Source: an uncultured Flavobacteriaceae bacterium
GTDB lineage: Bacteria; Bacteroidota; Bacteroidia; Flavobacteriales; Flavobacteriaceae
DNA length: 64,000 nt
Direction of reading: 5' to 3'
Assembly: GCA_947501625.1 (NCBI GenBank)
Contig: CANMWN010000003.1
Span: 186,001 to 250,000 of the forward strand
The position numbers were made by a program, and so were the translations under genes. Each line of letters starts with the position of its first letter. Position 1 is the first letter of the stretch. The notes under the pieces were generated by a model, which was given only the letters and a program-made list of their open reading frames with translations, had not been told where the DNA came from and did not search any database. Below, piece after piece: positions 59,301 to 64,000 of the stretch.

Positions 59301-60009
59301 CTCCAAAACTATACTCGCCACCATGAGGACCATTGGTAAAAATTGGATGATGCAATGCTACAATAGTAGTCTTGCCTCTTGATTTTTTTATTAGACTGTT
59401 GAATTCATTAAAAAAATCATTTCGAGTTTTAATATCACAATCGTCATTTATTGTTGGATGCCTGTCCCAACTTGTAATATACCATTCACTATCAATTATT
59501 ATTAATTCAATGTCATCAGAGATGTGAATTTTAGTGATTGGACAACCATTTTCTGGTAAAAATGTATCTTTTCCCAGTTCTTTTTCTACAAACTTTTCTT
59601 GACGTTTTAACCCTTTAATACCTGAATACCAGTCATGATTTCCTGGAATGAAAATTGGCTGACCTTTAAAGTTTTTCACTGCTTCAGTTTGCACATTGAT
59701 TCTGTGCTTTGCTAAATCATAAGTGTCATTGTTTTTTTCAGGTAACCCTTTTTCATAAATATTATCGCCAAGAAATATTGCAGTGCTATTTTTAGGTGCT
59801 TTTTCTAGCTCGCTTTTAAAATACTCTAAAGTAGGAGAAACTTCGTTTAAATCAGAATTTCCAGCATCACCAATTAAATAAAATGAATGCTCAATATCGT
59901 TACTTGATTTTATACTTGAAGTATTCTCTGCAGTTTGTTTTTGATAAGTAGCGCATGAATAGAATAAAAAGAAGAAACCAATTGTAATAATTTTATAATA
60001 GTTTTTCAT
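56332..60009 (-). CDS. Large lipoprotein: metallophosphatase, kinase-like middle domain and outer-membrane beta-barrel
   Basis: A 1225-residue protein with a lipoprotein signal (FFFLFYSCATY, Cys19). Residues ~40-340 form a calcineurin-like phosphoesterase: GDAGN (47-51), LGDNIYEKG, GNHDW, ALHHPIF and VSGHEHS. The middle region (~430-760) has ALRKN, LIGDWDRHQDQWRW near 594 and PRDRDQAF near 621, resembling the catalytic loop of Fam20/HipA-like kinases. The C-terminal ~350 residues form an Omp85/BamA-type barrel with repeated aromatic beta strands and end FKMGFGF, a C-terminal phenylalanine signal for outer-membrane insertion. It lies alone, divergent from the HD-PycTM gene. The substrate is unknown; the kinase resemblance is a visual match only. 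Confidence 0.8.
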   Translation of the reverse strand: MKNYYKIITIGFFFLFYSCATYQKQTAENTSSIKSSNDIEHSFYLIGDAGNSDLNEVSPTLEYFKSELEKAPKNSTAIFLGDNIYEKGLPEKNNDTYDLAKHRINVQTEAVKNFKGQPIFIPGNHDWYSGIKGLKRQEKFVEKELGKDTFLPENGCPITKIHISDDIELIIIDSEWYITSWDRHPTINDDCDIKTRNDFFNEFNSLIKKSRGKTTIVALHHPIFTNGPHGGEYSFGDYMKPLPILGSVKNLVRKTSGISRTDLINKRYNEFKKRFTTIAQANKKVILVSGHEHSLQYLVKDNLHQIISGSGSKINPTRIREGGKYTHGTNGFARLDVYSDGSSEIKFFETNSKNKTFTSQVFPPNRAKYNKKYPDNFPKTKKAAIYTPEETNASGLKQFLWGERYRKYFSKPVEAPIVKLDTLYGGLTPVRKGGGNQSKSLRLEDKNGTQYVMRALRKNAVQYLQAVLFKDQYIEGQFDNTNTEKFLLDIFTGSHPYAPFVVGDLADAVEVFHTNPILYYIPKQNALGEYNLEFGDELYMIEEHTSEGHSSKASFGFRDKIISTDDLMKKIHKSENAIVDEASYIRARLFDMLIGDWDRHQDQWRWIEFKENNKKIYRPLPRDRDQAFSIMADGFLLNTAVKLIPAARLLRVYDNDLVDVKGVNVEPYPLDVEFIQQSGRDVWNEQVKIIQNGLTDEIIEKAFLNIPEEVRDNTVEEIKKKLKERRKNLQKISNRYFELINKFVVIKGTNKDDLFEIERLPNGKTQVSAYRIKKGEKGEIFHQRTYNHVDTKEVWIYGLDDEDVFKVFGDEGNSEIKIRLIGGQNNDTYTIENGKKVTFYDFKSKKNTVTTKKGNKKFHDNYKINTYNYKKLKNNTAQIIPTIGSNPDDGFKFGVATTFTNFGFERNPFTSQHKISGAYYVATSGYELNYSGEFANIFNNTNLLFESSFNSPNYATNFFGFGNNSPNPEADEDDGFDTDLDYNRVKIRSIKLSPSLLWRGELGSQFKTGITYESNNVERTEGRFISTLPANNDVFNKQDFIGINAKYSFENKDNEAFPTLGFHIDLETGYKSNIDSKKGFGYFIPKIGFDYKLIPSGNLVFATNFQSYINFNNNFEFYQGANLGANSGLRGYRNQRFIGKKSFAHSTDIRWNFSNVKTNIMPLNIGIYGGFDYGRVWIENGNSNRWNTSVGGGVFVNFANMLTGNLSAFNSDDGVRLAFKMGFGF

Positions 60010-60134
60010 CTGGAAAAGTCTGTTTTAACAAAAATACGCATTTAGATAATTACTATTCAACTCAAAATGATGCTTAAATTAATTATCTCGTAAAAAATGA
60101 TTAATTTTCGGAAATAAATTAGGTGATTTTGAGT

Positions 60135-61382
60135 ATGGATTTAAAAAAGGTAGAGAACTATGTAATTGATTTGTTCAATGAAAAGTTGGATCAAAAATTT
60201 GTATATCATAATGTTTCTCATACGCAGCGAGTTGTAGAAAAAGTTAATGAATTGGTTGATGGCGAAGAATTGAATGAGAATGATGTCAATAATTTATTAA
60301 TTGCTGCGTGGTTTCATGATTTAGGCTTTATTGAAAAGATAGAAGGTCATGAGCAAATAAGTGCTGAACTTGCTGAAGAATTTTTAAAGTCACAAAAAGT
60401 TCCTGATGATGAAATAAAACTTATAACAGAACTAATACTTGCAACTCAAGTTGACTATAAACCTAAGAATCAGTTAGAAAAAATAATTAGAGATGCTGAT
60501 TGTGCTCACATTGGTAGTAAAAATTATATAGATTATGCTACTTTGTTAAGAAAAGAATGGGAGTTAACCAAAGATTTAGTACTTACCGATAAAGAATGGA
60601 CAAAACTGAATATTGAATTTTTCACCAACAAGCACCAATTTAGTTCTTCAAAGGCTTCTTCAAAATGGGAAAAGCAGAAGGGAAAGAATTTAGCTCAATT
60701 AATTAAATCACTTAAAAAATCTGAGCAGGAAGAAAAAAAGGATAAACAAAAAAAAGAAGAGCTTCAGTTAAAAAAGAATAAAATAACGTTACCTGAACGT
60801 GGTATAGAAACCATGTTTAGAGTTGCATTGCGAAATCATATTACATTAAGTGATATTGCTGATACTAAGGCGAATATTTTGCTTTCAGTTAACGCGATTA
60901 TTATTTCTATGACTTTGTCAACTTTAATTCCAAAATTAGACAATCCTTCTAATCATTATTTACTGATTCCTTCTATAATCTTTTTGCTATTTACTGTTAC
61001 TTCAATTGTATTATCAGTAATGGCTACAAGACCAAATGTAACTAAAGGTGAATTTACAAAAGAAGATGTGGCTAACAAGAAAGTAAACCTTATTTTCTTT
61101 GGAAATTTCCATAAAATGAAATTAAATGAATTTGAATGGGCTATGGATGAAATGATGAAAGATAGAGATTATTTGTATGGCTCTTTGACTAAAGACTTAT
61201 ATTTTTTAGGTTTAGTATTAAATAGAAAATATAATCTCCTAAGGACTACCTATACAGTTTTTATGATAGGAATCATAGTTAGTGTTATTGCTTTTGCTAT
61301 AGCATTTTATGTGCAAAGTTTAACTCCTTCAGTACATAATAATGCGAGTTTGATTATAGATTTAATTCAAGGTTTAACTTAA
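60135..61382 (+). CDS. HD phosphohydrolase fused to PycTM (DUF5706) membrane domain
   Basis: A 415-residue protein. Residues 1-~180 are an HD-type metal-dependent phosphohydrolase: HNVSH (25-29), AAWFHDLG with HD at 61-62, GHEQ and the distal aspartates in RDADCAHIG (~121). A charged coiled segment (EEKKDKQKKEELQLKK) leads to the PycTM domain, FRVALRNHITLSDIADTKANILLSVNAIIIS, with hydrophobic helices near 245-265, 275-300 and 380-405. PycTM domains are effectors of Pycsar anti-phage signalling. No nucleotide cyclase is adjacent. An ATG at 60135 is preferred over GTG 60123. It converges on the GAF gene with a 4-base overlap at the stops. Confidence 0.85.
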   Translation: MDLKKVENYVIDLFNEKLDQKFVYHNVSHTQRVVEKVNELVDGEELNENDVNNLLIAAWFHDLGFIEKIEGHEQISAELAEEFLKSQKVPDDEIKLITELILATQVDYKPKNQLEKIIRDADCAHIGSKNYIDYATLLRKEWELTKDLVLTDKEWTKLNIEFFTNKHQFSSSKASSKWEKQKGKNLAQLIKSLKKSEQEEKKDKQKKEELQLKKNKITLPERGIETMFRVALRNHITLSDIADTKANILLSVNAIIISMTLSTLIPKLDNPSNHYLLIPSIIFLLFTVTSIVLSVMATRPNVTKGEFTKEDVANKKVNLIFFGNFHKMKLNEFEWAMDEMMKDRDYLYGSLTKDLYFLGLVLNRKYNLLRTTYTVFMIGIIVSVIAFAIAFYVQSLTPSVHNNASLIIDLIQGLT

Positions 61383-63769
61383 TTAAACTCTTGAATTAAT
61401 TCATTAATTGTTAAGGAAGTTTTTTCATTAAAGTTTTTCGGATAATTTACAGAAACCCTTAATGCTTTAAGTCCCGAAATACCTTGTAAATCTTCAACTT
61501 CAAGTTTTTCTACTTCTCCAAAATAACCTTTTGATTGCAAGTAGTTTATGTATTTCATATACTCAATGGCATCTTTCTCTTGTGAGTAAATAATAGCAAT
61601 TTTATTTGGAACTGTAATTCGCTCATTAGTTCCCTTGATATGTGATTTGTCAATGCGCTTTTTAATTATTTCATATCTTACATTATATGCACCATCAACA
61701 TCAAATTGTTTTTCGTCCATTCTGAATTTTATAGCCATTGAATTGCTGTGAACCAAAATAAGTGAAGCAACTTGTAAATCATGTTTCATTTTTTTGCGCG
61801 CTTGATGTGCAACTTGTTCTAATTCATATAAGTTTTGCAACTGCCATAAGCGTAAATTGTATAGGTATAATTTATCAAAATTTCTATTCTTAACAATAGA
61901 CTCACCGATATACATATTGTATTCTACACCATCAGTTTTATATCGTTCAAAATAGTGTGGAAACATCACTTGAGCCTCAGTTTGTTTTTTGTCAATATAA
62001 CTGGCTAATTTACTATTCAGATACATTACACTGTCTTCATACGCTTTTCTTTGCTCATAAATAACACCTAAACTTGAGTCTAATAGATTTAGATAGTTTT
62101 CAATAGATTCTCCTAAATCAGAATGATTACTTTTTAAATGTTTGAATACTGGGTAAATGTCAGATTTTAAGAATGATAAAATACTAACTTCATCACCTGC
62201 TTTCAAACCTTCTTTTGTATGGTTTAGATATTGTTTTATTCTGAAACTCAATTCATCATAAATAGGCAATTCCGTTTTTATTTGAGCCTGAGTAATAATT
62301 TGTATTGCTAGTTCAAGTTGTTTTGTTAAATCTGATTTTATTGCTTCGTTTCTTGCCAATGAAGAGCCTTTAATATCAATCTGTCCATAGAGTGGATAAA
62401 CATCTTCAAATATGATATCTTCTATTTCAGGCGTTTCGTTTTTATTTTCTTGCAGTGCAATTTGATAATTTTCTGCAGCATCATAAAAACGCCACTTTAC
62501 TGAAGGGTGTATTGAAGTATATTGTTCTTGAATGGTAGCTTCGAGTATATTTTGATGCTCTTCCGAACTTCTTTCAACAGCAGCTTTAAATACTGGAATT
62601 AAGTCGTTCAATTTTTGCTGACTTAGTGTATTTAATTCATACGGTTTAGGAGAAGCAATTTCTAATAATGCCATTTCCTTTCGGTTGTTTTCTAATGGTA
62701 TCAAGATAATACTTCCAATTCCATTTTTCTTCAAACTTTTATAAAATGGATTTTGATTAGATAGTTTACCATAATTTTCAACATTTGAAATTGCAATTGA
62801 TTTTTTTTCGATAAAAACCTGATTTATAATATGGTCACAAAAATAATCCTTATTACAACTAGGTTTCATTTCTTTAGTCATTACTAAACTTTCTGATTTG
62901 CGAGCATCTGGTTTGCAAGAGCAAGCGTCTGATGTCATATCAAACCATGAAAAGCCCAATTTTAAATCTTTAATATTAAAGAATTCACTTAGGTTCAACC
63001 TTAAATTATGAAGCATATTTTCATCATTACTTCTTAGTAGATTTGACTTGATCGATGAGATGTTTTCGTCAGGTGTTACATCAAATAAATTGATAATTCC
63101 AAACCCTTTAAATAGGTAACTGTTTGGAGGGAATTTTTCTTTCCAAACCTCAATATTTTCAAAGTTGTCAATCAACTCATAATAATCTTCTTCAGTAATT
63201 TTTGGTGCATTTTTAGTAGGAGAAACATCAGAAAAATCACCATTGAAAGCTACTCTATAGTGTCTTGTAATACCACTTTTTTTATCAGGAATATCAAAGA
63301 AAAAAGGTCTTTTTAAATCTGCATTATAACCATAATGATAGTTCAATATAAATGTACACGCGCTTATGTATATTAGATCTGTATCAAAATTCCGTATCTT
63401 AAATTCATATTCATTACCTGCATTTTTAATAATATTTTTAAACCTGTCAGTAAATTTAAAAGTTTCAAAACTGAAAGGAATACTTGCAGCTTTTATTTCA
63501 TTACTTTGCAATATTTCTGGAAATATAGGGTCTAAAAGAATATGAATAAGTTCTTGATGCTTTTCAATTAATGAAAAATCAGAAAAACCATTAATAAGTT
63601 CAGGATACTTTTCAATTTCTGCAACCATTTTAATGGCTGATAAATGATATGGATGTTCTTTAAAATCATTTGAAGCATATTTTTGAAACATTTCAAAAAC
63701 TTTTGAAAAACTAACTTCAATCTTTAAAGGTAATTCTCCTGAATCTTTATTTGAATGGATAATTTTCAT
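61379..63769 (-). CDS. GAF-domain protein
   Basis: A 796-residue cytoplasmic protein. An N-terminal region (1-~230) is unrecognised; it contains FNGDFSDVSP and is followed by a GAF-like domain around residues 300-400 (YFCDHIINQVFIEKKSIAISNVENYGKL ... GIGSIILIPLENNRKEMALLEIASP). The remainder is long and helical, with coiled-coil character near its end. A cysteine cluster, SDACSCKPDARK, lies near residue 285. No output domain such as a kinase or cyclase is seen, so it may be a sensor or scaffold. Its stop overlaps that of the HD-PycTM gene. Confidence 0.75.
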   Translation of the reverse strand: MKIIHSNKDSGELPLKIEVSFSKVFEMFQKYASNDFKEHPYHLSAIKMVAEIEKYPELINGFSDFSLIEKHQELIHILLDPIFPEILQSNEIKAASIPFSFETFKFTDRFKNIIKNAGNEYEFKIRNFDTDLIYISACTFILNYHYGYNADLKRPFFFDIPDKKSGITRHYRVAFNGDFSDVSPTKNAPKITEEDYYELIDNFENIEVWKEKFPPNSYLFKGFGIINLFDVTPDENISSIKSNLLRSNDENMLHNLRLNLSEFFNIKDLKLGFSWFDMTSDACSCKPDARKSESLVMTKEMKPSCNKDYFCDHIINQVFIEKKSIAISNVENYGKLSNQNPFYKSLKKNGIGSIILIPLENNRKEMALLEIASPKPYELNTLSQQKLNDLIPVFKAAVERSSEEHQNILEATIQEQYTSIHPSVKWRFYDAAENYQIALQENKNETPEIEDIIFEDVYPLYGQIDIKGSSLARNEAIKSDLTKQLELAIQIITQAQIKTELPIYDELSFRIKQYLNHTKEGLKAGDEVSILSFLKSDIYPVFKHLKSNHSDLGESIENYLNLLDSSLGVIYEQRKAYEDSVMYLNSKLASYIDKKQTEAQVMFPHYFERYKTDGVEYNMYIGESIVKNRNFDKLYLYNLRLWQLQNLYELEQVAHQARKKMKHDLQVASLILVHSNSMAIKFRMDEKQFDVDGAYNVRYEIIKKRIDKSHIKGTNERITVPNKIAIIYSQEKDAIEYMKYINYLQSKGYFGEVEKLEVEDLQGISGLKALRVSVNYPKNFNEKTSLTINELIQEFN

Positions 63770-63825
63770 ATTATTTATTTCGTAAATAGTTAGTAAACGT
63801 ACTAATTATTAGTCATTTAACTTTG

Positions 63826-64000
63826 TTATAGTATGTTGGCTTTAATTTTTTTCCATACTTTTAGTAGTATTAATACTGAAATAATTACAACAATTGATAA
63901 AGTAATTGCTAATGTATATTTTCCATAAATCCAATATCCAGTTGCAAATAAAGCACTATAGATACTTATCATAGCAATAATCATAGCAAGAATTCCATGA
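63826..64000 (-). CDS. C-terminus of a membrane protein, cut by the window edge
   Basis: The last 57 residues of a minus-strand gene are present, ending at the TAA whose complement is at 63826-63828. They start HGILAMIIAMISIYSALFATGYW, then IYGKYTLAITLSIVVII, and end KVWKKIKANIL. Two hydrophobic helices followed by a basic tail fit the end of a transporter, perhaps a sodium:solute symporter, but this cannot be confirmed from the fragment. Confidence 0.65.
   Translation of the reverse strand, partial: HGILAMIIAMISIYSALFATGYWIYGKYTLAITLSIVVIISVLILLKVWKKIKANIL

Noticed and set aside
60123-60134. GTG at 60123 as start of the HD-PycTM gene
   Set aside because: The ATG at 60135 begins a normal HD-domain N-terminus; the four extra residues add nothing recognisable.
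1-64000. CRISPR arrays, rRNA genes or insertion sequences
   Set aside because: No regularly spaced repeats, rRNA segments or transposase genes were seen on either strand.

Overview
The window comes from a marine-type member of the Bacteroidota, most likely Flavobacteriaceae. The evidence is low G+C, an rpoB-rpoC-DUF3467 operon, almost no Shine-Dalgarno sequences, promoters of the TTTG / TAnnTTTG type, many lipoproteins with SC or CC lipoboxes, and family content such as HYC_CC_PP, GDCCVxC and HD-PycTM proteins.

Layout. 1-6.9 kb: 3' part of rpoB, rpoC and a small DUF3467 gene ending in a strong terminator. 7-12.65 kb: housekeeping and accessory genes (Mpo1-like, DUF885 metallopeptidase lipoprotein, two thioredoxin-fold proteins, DinB, Crp/Fnr regulator, PA0069-type radical SAM enzyme). 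12.7-18.9 kb: a tightly packed four-gene cassette (C5 cytosine methyltransferase, ParB-like DGNRR protein, SNF2 helicase, NOV_C/DUF3883 nuclease-like protein). It looks like an uncatalogued ATP-dependent restriction or defence system and is bracketed by a short direct repeat. 19-27.6 kb: single core genes (CPVC thioredoxin-fold protein with a Cys-rich MarR regulator, PLP decarboxylase, a GNAT gene broken by one TGA, cyclophilin lipoprotein, chorismate synthase).

27.7-51.3 kb: tRNA-Ser(UGA) and a 23.5 kb integrative element inserted in its 3' end. The 3' end of the tRNA is duplicated at the far side, next to a tyrosine integrase, an unknown protein, an excisionase-like HTH protein and an HUH rolling-circle Rep. 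The cargo is about 19 kb of co-directional metal-resistance genes: a CzcA-CzcC fusion with CzcB, a Fur-family regulator, MerTP, a GDCCVxC protein, a CadA/ZntA-type ATPase, an HYC_CC_PP protein, CusABC-type RND efflux, a CopA-type ATPase and a periplasmic HMA protein. Tandem GTTGACA sites at both ends look like integrase arm sites.

51.3-64 kb: histidine utilisation genes (hutH, a small unknown gene, hutU, hutI), a 1225-residue metallophosphatase / kinase-like / outer-membrane-barrel lipoprotein, an HD-PycTM membrane protein related to Pycsar effectors, a GAF-domain protein, and the C-terminus of a membrane protein cut by the window edge. No rRNA, CRISPR array or insertion sequence was seen.
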